This document shows positions 1 through 7,090 of a DNA stretch of 21,108 bases, piece by piece. The notes below the pieces were generated by a model that saw only the letters and a program-made list of their open reading frames with translations, was not told where the DNA came from and made no database searches. The translations under genes and the position numbers were made by a program. This DNA is from an uncultured Clostridia bacterium (GTDB lineage: Bacteria; Bacillota; Clostridia; Oscillospirales; Acutalibacteraceae): NCBI GenBank assembly GCA_947567585.1, contig CANONE010000019.1:1-21108 (forward strand), given 5' to 3'. Positions within the stretch are counted from its first letter, which is position 1. Each line of letters begins with the position of its first letter.

Positions 1-57
1 ATCGAGTATCTGATCATTAATGACGGAAGCAGAGACAGGACGGTGGAAGTGGCAAAA
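1..57 (+). other. Glycosyltransferase family 2 fragment, in frame with the DUF362 gene
   Basis: Translated from base 1 in the frame of the downstream DUF362 gene, this stretch reads IEYLIINDGSRDRTVEVAK. That is the hallmark N-terminal strand and NDGS-x-D-x-T nucleotide-sugar motif of GT-A fold family 2 glycosyltransferases. The frame has no stop between base 1 and the DUF362 stop. DUF362 proteins of this type normally begin near 'AKVYFSKEIT', which starts at base 58, so the GT2 residues are not part of that family. The fragment is either the tail of a truncated GT2 fused to DUF362 by recombination over a short GCAAA-like match, or a chimeric assembly join at a contig end. Confidence 0.75.
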
Positions 58-912
58 GCAAAGGTATATTTTTCAAAGGAGATCACATCCCAGGCTGTGA
101 TGAAGCTCTATGAGATGTTGGGGGTCAAGCTGCCCGGAAAGGTGGCGGTAAAGGTTCATTCCGGAGAGGTAGGGAATCAGAACTTCATCCGGCCCGATTT
201 TTGGAAGCCCATGGTGGACCAGGTCCATGGAACCATCGTAGAGTGCAACACCGCCTATGAGGGCAAGCGCAACACCACCAAGGACCACTGGGAAACCATG
301 AAGCTCCACGGCTGGACGGACATCGCCCCGGTGGACATTATGGACGAAGAGGGCGAAATGGAGCTGCCGGTAGAAGGCGGCCGGCACCTTCAAGTGAACT
401 ACGTGGGGAAAAACCTGGCTCATTACGATTCCCTTCTGGTGCTCTCCCATTTTAAGGGACATCCCATGGGCGGCTTTGGAGGAGCGGTGAAGAACATCTC
501 TATCGGTATAGCCTCAGCCCATGGCAAAGCCCACATTCACGGAGCGGGGGACCCCGCGAAAATCTGGAGCTCCGACCACGATTCCTTTTTGGAGTCCATG
601 GCCGAAGCCGCCCAGAGCATCGTAAAGCATTTCGGCGAGAAGGCTGTTTACATCAATGTAATGGCCAATATGTCTGTGGACTGCGACTGCTGCGCCGTGG
701 CCGAGGATCCTAAGATCGGCGATATCGGCGTTCTGGCTTCCCTGGACCCCCTGGCTTTGGACCAGGCATGTTTAGACCTGGTCTACGCCAGCCAAGATCC
801 TGGTAAAGCGGATCTGATAGAGCGCATAGAGAGCCGCAATGGCGTACACACTCTGGACGCCGCCGAAAAGCTGGGATACGCCAACCGGGAGTATGATCTG
901 GTGGAGGTTTAA
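43..912 (+). CDS. DUF362 domain protein (possible 5' fusion or truncation)
   Basis: This 289-residue protein from a GTG start belongs to the DUF362 family, whose members are often Fe-S associated and whose biochemical role is unsettled. Recognisable parts are KVAVKVHSGEVGNQNF (33-48), IVECNTAYEGKR (65-76), LSHFKGHPMGGFGGAVKN (134-151) and the cysteine motif MSVDCDCC (210-217), followed by IGVLASLDPLALDQACLDLVYA and IERIESRNGVHTLD. The cysteines probably hold a metal or cluster; that is inference. The start is uncertain: GTG at 43 and GTG at 49 are both available, AGGA at 37-40 could serve the latter, and the native ATG expected just before 'AKVYF' is absent because of the GT2-like sequence fused upstream. 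It is the only + strand gene here, convergent with the rest and followed by a strong terminator. Confidence 0.85.
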   Translation: MEVAKAKVYFSKEITSQAVMKLYEMLGVKLPGKVAVKVHSGEVGNQNFIRPDFWKPMVDQVHGTIVECNTAYEGKRNTTKDHWETMKLHGWTDIAPVDIMDEEGEMELPVEGGRHLQVNYVGKNLAHYDSLLVLSHFKGHPMGGFGGAVKNISIGIASAHGKAHIHGAGDPAKIWSSDHDSFLESMAEAAQSIVKHFGEKAVYINVMANMSVDCDCCAVAEDPKIGDIGVLASLDPLALDQACLDLVYASQDPGKADLIERIESRNGVHTLDAAEKLGYANREYDLVEV

Positions 913-931
913 GGCGGTACCGCATAGTTCC
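908..931. repeat. Solo inverted-repeat-end-like sequence over the DUF362 stop codon
   Basis: The 24 bases beginning TTTAAGGCGGTACCGC closely match the left end of the MITE-like element at 18444-18576 (TTTAAGGCAATACCGC); the differences are mostly purine-purine or pyrimidine-pyrimidine. The sequence includes the TAA stop of the DUF362 gene. I found no matching opposite end before base 1020, so this may be a solo or decayed end. Confidence 0.4.
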
Positions 932-1022
932 AAGCGCGGTATCGCGCGGTCAGACTTTTCGCCGGATGCACGCAAGAGTTGGCAACCCAACCCTATTGAG
1001 CGCGGCTAAACCATAAAAAGCC

Positions 1023-1059
1023 AACTGCGCCGGGAGAACGCTCTCCTGGCGCAGTTTTT
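1023..1059 (+). terminator. Rho-independent terminator after DUF362, likely bidirectional
   Basis: A 15-bp stem (1023-1037 with 1042-1056, one G-T wobble) closes a 4-base loop and runs into TTTTT (1055-1059). It ends the + strand DUF362 transcript. On the - strand the same stem is followed, after GGC, by TTTTT, so it can also stop the Rrf2-gene transcript that converges on it. Confidence 0.9.
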
Positions 1060-1077
1060 CTCATTATGTACAACCGG

Positions 1078-1566
1078 TTATCCACAGGGATAATCGCGGC
1101 ACTTTTCCCCGTTTTCACAGCCGCTGGATTCCATAACATGCCCGCCCTTTGCCCCCAGGCTTTCCTCCGCGCCATTCTGGCCGCAAATCATCTCAAAGCT
1201 GTAGCTGTCCAGCTCCCGCCGCACATCCTTGGATACCTTCTCATAAATACTGTGAAGCCGGCAATGCTCCCGGCCACAGCTATATTCCTCCTTCTGGCAC
1301 CGGCTAAGCATATAGGGGCCCTCTACGCTTTCAATCACCTGCAAAAGGCTGATCTCCGCTGGAGCCTTGGCCAGGCTGTAGCCCCCCTTCGCCCCCTTGA
1401 AGGAACACGCCAGCCCCGCCTGCACCAGCCCCCGCAGGATCTTCAGGCAAAAACGCAAGGGTATCTGCATCTCTTCCGAAATGGTTTTGGCGTCCTGCCG
1501 TCCAGCGTTTTTGGTGAGATATTCCACAATTCTTACGGCGTAGTCCGCCTCTAACGTCATAACCAT
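1078..1566 (-). CDS. Rrf2 family transcriptional regulator, cysteine-rich
   Basis: This 162-residue protein has a winged-helix Rrf2/BadM domain: MTLEADYAVRIVEYL at the N-terminus, the recognition region IPLRFCLKILRGLVQAGL (35-52) and the wing FKGAKGGYSLAK (56-67). Three cysteines, C90-x6-C97-x4-C102, sit where IscR, NsrR and CymR relatives differ in their ligands; in IscR and NsrR they hold an Fe-S cluster. The spacing is not the IscR one. The C-terminal tail adds C128, C150, C156 and C161. The protein probably senses iron-sulfur status, redox or nitric oxide, but its regulon is unknown. I chose the ATG at 1566 because GGAGAG lies 5 bases upstream; the frame stays open to 1623 but the extra 19 residues lack family character. 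It is last on the - strand before the shared terminator. Confidence 0.87.
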   Translation of the reverse strand: MVMTLEADYAVRIVEYLTKNAGRQDAKTISEEMQIPLRFCLKILRGLVQAGLACSFKGAKGGYSLAKAPAEISLLQVIESVEGPYMLSRCQKEEYSCGREHCRLHSIYEKVSKDVRRELDSYSFEMICGQNGAEESLGAKGGHVMESSGCENGEKCRDYPCG

Positions 1567-1636
1567 GCTAACTCTCCGTTTCCTCCCGGGGTCCGGCCTA
1601 TGCCCCCCTATGGCCCGCTTCACCCAAGGGGGAAGA

Positions 1637-1921
1637 TCAACCCGTCCGCATGTCCCTGTTCTGATTCAGCTTTTCCCTTATGGCAATATCATGCAGCACC
1701 TTGTCCTGACGTGCTTCAACGGCCAGTAAGACCAGCAAGACCGCAAGTACGCCCCCCGCCAAAAGCAGCATAATAACAGAAAACCGCCGGCAGTCCGCCG
1801 CCCAAAACAAAACGCCAGCTAAAAATAACGCCCCAATCATTTTCATCATGGCAAACCCTGGTTCAAGCATATTCAGTTTGTGCTTGTAACGGTTCTCATA
1901 GCTTACATGCCTACGCTTCAT
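1637..1921 (-). CDS. Small two-helix membrane protein, unknown function
   Basis: A 94-residue protein that I do not recognise. A basic N-terminus (MKRRHVSYENRYKHKLN) is followed by two hydrophobic helices, roughly residues 27-42 (IGALFLAGVLFWAA) and 48-66 (SVIMLLLAGGVLAVLLVLL), then a charged tail (EARQDKVLHDIAIREKLNQN). This fits a hairpin inner-membrane protein. The gene is tightly linked to rpoD. An in-frame ATG at 1939 shares one base with the rpoD stop (TGATG), giving an alternative 100-residue start. I prefer the ATG at 1921, served by GGAGG at 1933-1937 with an 11-base spacer. Expression is therefore probably coupled to rpoD. Confidence 0.65.
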   Translation of the reverse strand: MKRRHVSYENRYKHKLNMLEPGFAMMKMIGALFLAGVLFWAADCRRFSVIMLLLAGGVLAVLLVLLAVEARQDKVLHDIAIREKLNQNRDMRTG

Positions 1922-1938
1922 TCCCTGCCCGTCCTCCA

Positions 1939-3030
1939 TCAATCCAGAAAGTCTTTGAGCTTTTTGGAGCGGCTGGGGTGGCGGAGCTTTCTCAGGGCTT
2001 TCGCTTCAATCTGCCGGATGCGTTCTCGGGTTACATTGAACTCCTTGCCTACTTCTTCCAGGGTCCGGCTCCGGCCGTCTTCTAAGCCGAAACGCAGCCG
2101 CAGAACCTTTTCCTCCCGGGGCGTCAGGGAATCCAGCACATTGCCCAGGGTCTCCTTTAAGAGCGTGTGGCTGGCCGCCTCTTGGGGGGCCGGGGCCTCG
2201 TGGTCCTCGATAAAGTCTCCCAGGTGGCTGTCTTCCTCCTCGCCGATAGGCGTCTCCATGGAAACCGGCTCCTGGGCCACCCGCATAATCTCCCGCACCT
2301 TGTCTACCGGCATTTCCAGCTCCTCGGCAATCTCATCCGCGCTGGGTTCCCGGCCGTTTACATGCAAAAGCTGGCTGCTGGCCTTTTTCACCTTGTTGAT
2401 GGTCTCCACCATGTGGACGGGAATGCGGATGGTCCGGGCCTGGTCCGCAATGGCCCTGGTAATGGCCTGGCGAATCCACCAGGTGGCATAGGTGGAAAAT
2501 TTAAATCCCTTGGTGTAGTCGAACTTCTCCACCGCTTTGATCAAGCCCAGGTTGCCCTCCTGGATCAGATCTAAAAACTGCATGCCGCGGCCCAGATACC
2601 GCTTGGCAATACTGACCACCAACCGCAGGTTGGCCTCTGAAAGGCGCTTTTTGGCCGCCTCGTCGCCGTTTGTGATGCGTACCGCCAGACTTACCTCTTC
2701 ATCCGGGGTCAGCAGCGGCACCCGGCCGATCTCCTTCAGGTATACCTTCACCGGGTCGTCAATAGCCACGCCCTCCGCGCCCCCGGCGTCCAGCTCCGCC
2801 GCCTCGCCAACCTTCACCAGCTCCGCGTCGTCCAGCTGCATATCGTCAAAATCTTCCACGATCTCCACGCCCTGGCTTTCCAGCGTGTCATAAAATTTTT
2901 CAATCTGCTCCGGGTCAAAGTCGATCTCCCCCAAAGCGTCCAAAATTTCCTTTGTGCTTAGCTGCCCCTTTGCCTTGCCGATTTCCACCAGGTCTTTAAT
3001 CACTGTCTTCTTGTCTGGTTGTGCGCTCAT
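1939..3030 (-). CDS. rpoD: RNA polymerase primary sigma factor RpoD (SigA)
   Basis: The 363-residue principal sigma factor directs core RNA polymerase to housekeeping promoters. Region 1.1 occupies about residues 5-75. Region 1.2 begins at DPVKVYLKEIGRVPLLT (92-108). Region 2 carries NLRLVVSIAKRYLGRGM and the -10 recognition segment FSTYATWWIRQAITRAI (178-194). Region 3 starts at RTIRIPVHMVETINKV. Region 4 contains LTPREEKVLRLRFGL and the -35-binding helix-turn-helix VTRERIRQIEAKALRKLR (333-350). The length is typical for Clostridia, which lack the long non-conserved insert of Proteobacteria. GGAGGA lies just before the ATG at 3030, which makes this start better than the upstream ATG at 3060. 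It follows dnaG with a 265-bp spacer, the classical macromolecular-synthesis order. Confidence 0.98.
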   Translation of the reverse strand: MSAQPDKKTVIKDLVEIGKAKGQLSTKEILDALGEIDFDPEQIEKFYDTLESQGVEIVEDFDDMQLDDAELVKVGEAAELDAGGAEGVAIDDPVKVYLKEIGRVPLLTPDEEVSLAVRITNGDEAAKKRLSEANLRLVVSIAKRYLGRGMQFLDLIQEGNLGLIKAVEKFDYTKGFKFSTYATWWIRQAITRAIADQARTIRIPVHMVETINKVKKASSQLLHVNGREPSADEIAEELEMPVDKVREIMRVAQEPVSMETPIGEEEDSHLGDFIEDHEAPAPQEAASHTLLKETLGNVLDSLTPREEKVLRLRFGLEDGRSRTLEEVGKEFNVTRERIRQIEAKALRKLRHPSRSKKLKDFLD

Positions 3031-3126
3031 AATTCCTCCACCGTTCCTTTCATTTTCCATTCCCCAAAATTTTCCTGCGATTTTTAGACCGCCGGGCTCT
3101 TCTCACCTGCCGGTTCCCAGCCTGGT

Positions 3127-3162
3127 CTGCCGTGCCCGGCAGAACCAAGCGCCCGGCAGAAC
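3127..3162 (-). repeat. Two-copy GC-rich repeat with hairpin in the rpoD leader
   Basis: GCCCGGCAGAAC occurs twice, at 3134-3145 and 3151-3162. The first copy also forms a small hairpin with CTGCCG at 3127-3132. It lies in the 265-bp spacer between dnaG and rpoD, probably transcribed as the rpoD 5' leader. No function is evident. Confidence 0.4.
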
Positions 3163-3224
3163 GCTCACCCCACATTTTGCCATCATAAATTAAGGGGGTG
3201 GGCATCCGAACCTTATGTTACGGC

Positions 3225-3266
3225 GCGGGCCGCGGGAAGCCTTTAACTGCTGCCGCCTTTAGGGCG
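3225..3266. repeat. Degenerate copy of the first hairpin repeat module
   Basis: The segments GGGCCGCGGGA (3227-3237) and CTGCCGCCTTTAGGGCG (from 3249) match, with an interior gap, the module seen intact at 7807-7854. It lies between dnaG and rpoD, 3' of dnaG. It is the weakest member of the group. Confidence 0.35.
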
Positions 3267-3295
3267 TCCGCGTTTTGCGGGCGCCCAGTTTCTTT

Positions 3296-5083
3296 TTAGC
3301 TTGGCGCGTCTCTCCCTTGCTTTTGCCTGCGCAGGTTTTTCATGTATTCCATCAGTTCTTCGTCGCTGGCGGTTTTCATCCATTGGACGCCCGCGCGGCC
3401 TCCCTCGTTTGTGATAATTCTGATATACTCCTTTGCGTCCTCCCCGGTGGGGGGAGCCTCCCGGCGCTGAGCCAGCATTCGGGCGAATTCGCCTATTTCC
3501 GCTCCGCTGAGCTCTTCGGCAAAATCGGCCATAGTTGCCGTGCCATGTATAGTTTTGCCCAATAAGGCGGCGTATACTCTGCGGTTAAAAGCGGTGATAA
3601 ATTTTTGGGGGGGCATCAGCTGTGACAGGGCCGGAGCCTTGTCCTGATGCAGAAAAAGATAAACGATCAGGCCCTCTTCCGCTAAAGCGGCCCGCATATG
3701 CTCCTTCTTCTCCGGGTTCAGGGCCGCCCCGGCGTTTACCGCCGCCACTTCCATCTGCGACCTCGCCAGCTTCTTTTCTTCTTTTTTTACCTCTCTCTGG
3801 GTGAAACCGCCCGCTGTCTCCAAGATCCTGGCCTTGTCCACCCCAGTCTCAGCCGAAAGCTTTCCGGCGTACACATCCTGTTCCATGGGGTTCCGCAGCT
3901 TAGAGAGCACCCCGGCCACCGCCTCGCTTAAATACCGCAGGCGCCCCTCCTCCGTCTCCAGGTCAAACTGCTCCCGCAGCTTATGGAGCCGGTATTCCAC
4001 ATCCGTCCCCCCGCCTTCTAAAAGCTGCTTAAAGCGCAGGGGGCCGTCCTTGCCGTGCATCCGCATAAATTCGTCCGGGTCCTTGCCTCCAGGCACCGTC
4101 ACTACCTTTATCCGCAGCCCCGCGTCCTTTAAAATGGGAATGGCCCTCTGGGTGGCCTTCTGGCCCGCCTCGTCGGAGTCATAGCAGATCACCGCTTCAT
4201 CGGCATAGCGCTTCATAATTCTCGCCTGCTCCTCCGTAAGGGACGTGCCCAAAGAGGCGATGGCGTTTTGAAATCCAGCCCGGTGCAAAGCGATCACGTC
4301 CATATATCCTTCGGCCAGAATCAGCTGCCGGGAATCTGTGTTTTTAGCGAAATTCATGGCGAAAAGCCCGCTGCTCTTGTGGTAAACCGGCGTGTCGGAG
4401 GTGTTGATATATTTGGGCTTCTCGTCCGTCAGTACCCGGCCGCCAAAGGCCACTACATTTCCCCGCAGGTCAAAGATGGGAAACATGACCCTGCCCCGGT
4501 ACCGGTCATAGGGATTGCCCCGCTGGGAAATCCTGGCCACATCCGCCTGGGTCATTTCATCTACCTTGTACCCCTTTTCCTGAAGATGATTAACAAGCCC
4601 AAACCCGCTTTCCGGCGCGTAGCCCAGGCCAAAGCGCTTAATGGTAGCCCCGTCCAGGCCCCTGCTCTTAAAATAGTCCAGCCCCGCCTTTCCCTCCGGC
4701 GAGCCCAGCACTTTGTAAAAGAAGCGCCCCGCTTCCCGGTTGATTTCTAGAATCCGCAGCCGCAGCCGGGAGAGGCTGTCGTCTACGCCGTCCTCCGGCA
4801 TCTGCATCCCCGCCCGTTGGGCCAGCCATTTCACGGCCTCCAGAAAGTCCAGCCGCTCTATGTCCATCACAAAGTTTACTACGCCGCCGCCCTTGCCGCA
4901 GCCGAAGCAATAGTAGGAATTGTTTCCCGGATACACATTGAAGGACGGCGTTTTTTCACTGTGAAAAGGGCAAAGCCCTACCAGGTTCTTACCCCGGCGC
5001 TTTAAATTCACATAGTTGGCCGCAATCTCTTCCATCCTGCTGCGGTCTTCCAGTTCCCGCAAAAACTCCGGTGGAAATGCCAT
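3296..5083 (-). CDS. dnaG: DNA primase DnaG
   Basis: The 595-residue primase makes RNA primers at the replication fork together with the DnaB-type helicase. The N-terminal CHC2 zinc-binding domain shows C38-P-F-H41 and C59-F-G-C62. The RNA polymerase core follows, with RYRGRVMFPIFDLRGNVVAF (195-214 region). The TOPRIM metal site is EGYMD (258-262) plus DSD (302-304). The C-terminal ~170 residues form the helicase-interaction region, which is poorly conserved as usual. AGGAGG lies 5 bases before the ATG at 5083. It sits between dgt and rpoD, with 107 bases to dgt that hold a hairpin repeat. The length matches the family and nothing is missing. Confidence 0.98.
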   Translation of the reverse strand: MAFPPEFLRELEDRSRMEEIAANYVNLKRRGKNLVGLCPFHSEKTPSFNVYPGNNSYYCFGCGKGGGVVNFVMDIERLDFLEAVKWLAQRAGMQMPEDGVDDSLSRLRLRILEINREAGRFFYKVLGSPEGKAGLDYFKSRGLDGATIKRFGLGYAPESGFGLVNHLQEKGYKVDEMTQADVARISQRGNPYDRYRGRVMFPIFDLRGNVVAFGGRVLTDEKPKYINTSDTPVYHKSSGLFAMNFAKNTDSRQLILAEGYMDVIALHRAGFQNAIASLGTSLTEEQARIMKRYADEAVICYDSDEAGQKATQRAIPILKDAGLRIKVVTVPGGKDPDEFMRMHGKDGPLRFKQLLEGGGTDVEYRLHKLREQFDLETEEGRLRYLSEAVAGVLSKLRNPMEQDVYAGKLSAETGVDKARILETAGGFTQREVKKEEKKLARSQMEVAAVNAGAALNPEKKEHMRAALAEEGLIVYLFLHQDKAPALSQLMPPQKFITAFNRRVYAALLGKTIHGTATMADFAEELSGAEIGEFARMLAQRREAPPTGEDAKEYIRIITNEGGRAGVQWMKTASDEELMEYMKNLRRQKQGRDAPS

Positions 5084-5103
5084 AGGCGCCTCCTTCTGCC
5101 GCG

Positions 5104-5140
5104 GGCCTTAAGGCCACGGGGCTTTGCTCCGCACCCCACC
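5104..5140. repeat. Hairpin repeat module 1, copy A (dgt-dnaG spacer)
   Basis: The palindrome GGCCTTAAGGCC (5104-5115) is followed by the stem CGGGGC/GCTCCG (5117-5122 with 5126-5131, TTT loop) and GCACCCC. It matches the first module of the dispersed repeat also seen at 7807, 10436 and 13812. Confidence 0.6.
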
Positions 5141-5159
5141 AGGCGCCTAACGCGCCTGG
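5139..5159. repeat. Perfect 8-bp hairpin downstream of dgt
   Basis: CCAGGCGC at 5139-5146 pairs perfectly with GCGCCTGG at 5152-5159 across a 5-base loop. It lies in the dgt-dnaG spacer. No T-run follows on the - strand, so it may be a processing, attenuation or repeat structure and not a true terminator. Confidence 0.5.
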
Positions 5160-5190
5160 ACCGCGCAATATTTCCTATCGTTAGAGTCTG

Positions 5191-6186
5191 CTACGTTGCC
5201 CAGGGGTTGGGGATGAAGAGGGATTTGTAGACGGAAACGGCAAAATGGTCGCTCATGCCGGCTACATAGTCTCTGGCGGCAATGGCGCGGCTTTCCTTTT
5301 CGGCGATTGCCTCCAGATACGGGGGCAGGGTCCCGGGCTTTTGAAAATGCTCCATAAGGCTTTCAATGATGTGCGGCACCTTCTTCTCTTCGCTTTTGGC
5401 ATATTCATTGCGGTAAACCGCCTCGTACATGAAAGCATGCAATGCCTCATACGCTTCGTAGTCCGCCGGGGCCATGGCGATTGTCCCCTGGCGGCTGTTC
5501 TCTACAACGGACATTATCAGCGTGGTGATCCGCTGGGTCTTATTGCTCCCCAGCCGCGCCACAATGTCCCTGGGAATATCCGCCTCTGTCAACACGCCGG
5601 CCCGTATGGCATCGTCGATATCATGGTTTATGTAGGCGATTTTATCCGCCCAACGCACCAGGCGGCCCTCGGCGGTGGCAGCCTCTTTGCCCTCTGTGTG
5701 ACAGGCGACGCCATTGCGCACCTCCCAGGTGAGGTTAAGGCCCCGGCCCTCCTTTTCCAAGCGCTCCACTACCCGGACGCTTTGCAGGTAGTGGTGGAAA
5801 TTCCCCGGAGCCAGCGCGTTCAGCGCCCGCTCTCCGGCATGGCCAAAGGGCGTGTGACCCAGGTCGTGGGCCAGGGCAATGGCTTCGGTCAGGTCCTCGT
5901 TGAGCCCCAATGCTCTGGCAATGGTCCGGGCAATCTGCGATACCTCCAGAGTATGGGTCAGCCGGGTACGGTAGTGATCCCCCTGGGGGGCTAAAAACAC
6001 CTGGGTCTTGTGTTTCAGCCGCCGGAAGGACTTACAGTGGATGACCCTGTCGCGGTCCCGCTGAAAAGGCGTGCGCAGGGGGCACTCCGGCTCGCCGGCC
6101 GCCCTGCCTCTCGTCTGGCTGGAACGGGCGGCCCAGGGCATAAGGGTCTCGTTCTCTATCTGCTGATAGCGCTCTCTGGCAGTCAT
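5191..6186 (-). CDS. dgt: dGTP triphosphohydrolase-like HD-domain protein
   Basis: The 331-residue protein belongs to the dGTPase-like subfamily of HD phosphohydrolases, which split dNTPs into deoxynucleoside and triphosphate and so adjust nucleotide pools. The metal site is complete: H78 in RLTHTLEV, the H107-D108 pair in LAHDLGHTPFGHAGE, and D181 in RWADKIAYINHDIDDAI. The N-terminal family signature FQRDRDRVIHCKSFRRLKHK (41-60) is present. AAAGGAGG lies 8 bases upstream of the ATG at 6186, so I reject the 30-residue upstream extension to 6276. It precedes dnaG and rpoD, a conserved arrangement in Clostridia. Substrate preference cannot be read from sequence. The coding end is GCA ACG TAG, a terminal codon pair shared with two other genes here. 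Confidence 0.93.
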   Translation of the reverse strand: MTARERYQQIENETLMPWAARSSQTRGRAAGEPECPLRTPFQRDRDRVIHCKSFRRLKHKTQVFLAPQGDHYRTRLTHTLEVSQIARTIARALGLNEDLTEAIALAHDLGHTPFGHAGERALNALAPGNFHHYLQSVRVVERLEKEGRGLNLTWEVRNGVACHTEGKEAATAEGRLVRWADKIAYINHDIDDAIRAGVLTEADIPRDIVARLGSNKTQRITTLIMSVVENSRQGTIAMAPADYEAYEALHAFMYEAVYRNEYAKSEEKKVPHIIESLMEHFQKPGTLPPYLEAIAEKESRAIAARDYVAGMSDHFAVSVYKSLFIPNPWAT

Positions 6187-6379
6187 ACGGTCAGCCTCCT
6201 TTTGCGTATGCAGGCCGGACCCGCTTTCTTTCCCTTTGGGCTCAGTAGACAAAACGGTTAGCCTGCTTTCGTCCAAATTATCGTTGTATACATATACGCG
6301 GCTGAGTGGAGAATTTCTTTTTATGGAGAAAAAAATTTACATTTTTTGCGTCAACAAGTTCCACTTTTCCTTTTCCGCT

Positions 6380-7006
6380 TTACGCAATGGGAAATGGAAC
6401 ATACTTCTTCCCCGCCTCCTTAAGGCCGGCCTTTCCCGCCGTGGCGTCCGCCAAACGCCGTTTCAGTCCCTCCAGCCGCTCCGGCTCCAGGTAGAAACGC
6501 AGCCGCACCTTCTCTAAGAACTCTGTGTCCTCTACCACTCCCCCGTTCTCCGGCACAAGCCCCTGCACCCGGCCATACTGCTCATATCCACAGTCCGCCT
6601 CCATAACCAGGCATTCCTTCATTCGCACTTTCTGCGCCGCCGCCAAGCCAATGCTGGCCGTATGGGAATAGGCCCGGATCAGTCCCCCGCCGCCCAGCAG
6701 AATTCCGCCAAAATACCGGGTGGCCACTACGGCCACATCCACCACGCCCGCCTTTTTTAGGGTTTCAATCACCGGTATTCCCGCCGTGCCTTGGGGCTCG
6801 CCGTCATCGGAAAACCGCCCAACGCCCCCTTGCCGCAGGACATAGGCGTACACATTGTGGGATGCGTCCCAATATTTCGCCTTTACCCGGGCAATAAAGG
6901 CCAGGGCTTCCTCCTCTGTCTCAACGGGCCTGCAAGTCCCTATAAACCGCGACTTGCGTTCTACAAACTCATCTGTCCCTTCCTGCCCCACAGTAATATA
7001 TTCCAT
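6380..7006 (-). CDS. YigZ/IMPACT family protein
   Basis: The 208-residue protein is a full-length member of the UPF0029/IMPACT (YigZ, YvyE) family, whose bacterial role is poorly defined; translation or nucleic-acid binding functions have been proposed from structure. Conserved stretches are ERKSRFIGTC (16-25), ASHNVYAYVLR (48-58), FSDDGEPQGTAGIPVIE (65-81) and VVATRYFGGILLGGGGLIRA (93-112). The C-terminal domain is the ferredoxin-like DUF1949 fold (LVMEADCGYEQYGRVQGLV onward). A purine-rich GAGGGGGG lies 5 bases upstream of the ATG at 7006. A strong terminator from the preceding gene lies just upstream, so it probably has its own promoter, though I cannot identify one. A 193-bp AT-rich gap separates it from dgt. 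Confidence 0.93.
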   Translation of the reverse strand: MEYITVGQEGTDEFVERKSRFIGTCRPVETEEEALAFIARVKAKYWDASHNVYAYVLRQGGVGRFSDDGEPQGTAGIPVIETLKKAGVVDVAVVATRYFGGILLGGGGLIRAYSHTASIGLAAAQKVRMKECLVMEADCGYEQYGRVQGLVPENGGVVEDTEFLEKVRLRFYLEPERLEGLKRRLADATAGKAGLKEAGKKYVPFPIA

Positions 7007-7052
7007 CCCGACCCCCCTCTTTTCCTAGCGCCCTTCATCTTCGCGCCGCTGG

Positions 7053-7087
7053 AAAAAGGACGGTGTATCATCACACCGTCCTTTTTT
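7053..7087 (-). terminator. Rho-independent terminator after rpmE-DUF2087
   Basis: A 14-bp stem, AAAAAGGACGGTGT (7053-7066) with its complement at 7073-7086, closes a 6-base loop. On the - strand it begins 4 bases after the DUF2087 stop and ends in a run of T. It is nearly symmetric, with T-runs on both strands. Confidence 0.92.
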
Positions 7088-7090
7088 CGA

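Noticed and set aside
3134..3162. Possible CRISPR-like direct repeat
   Set aside because: Only two 12-base copies at a 17-base period, with no spacers of proper size and no cas genes.
5139..5159. Perfect hairpin as the dgt terminator
   Set aside because: GC-rich and perfect, but not followed by a T-run on either strand; kept only as a repeat or structure.
6326..6354. TTGACG at 6349-6354 as a dgt promoter
   Set aside because: No acceptable -10 box lies 16-18 bases downstream on the - strand (TTTCTC). The nearby GATAAT at 6278-6283 lacks a -35.
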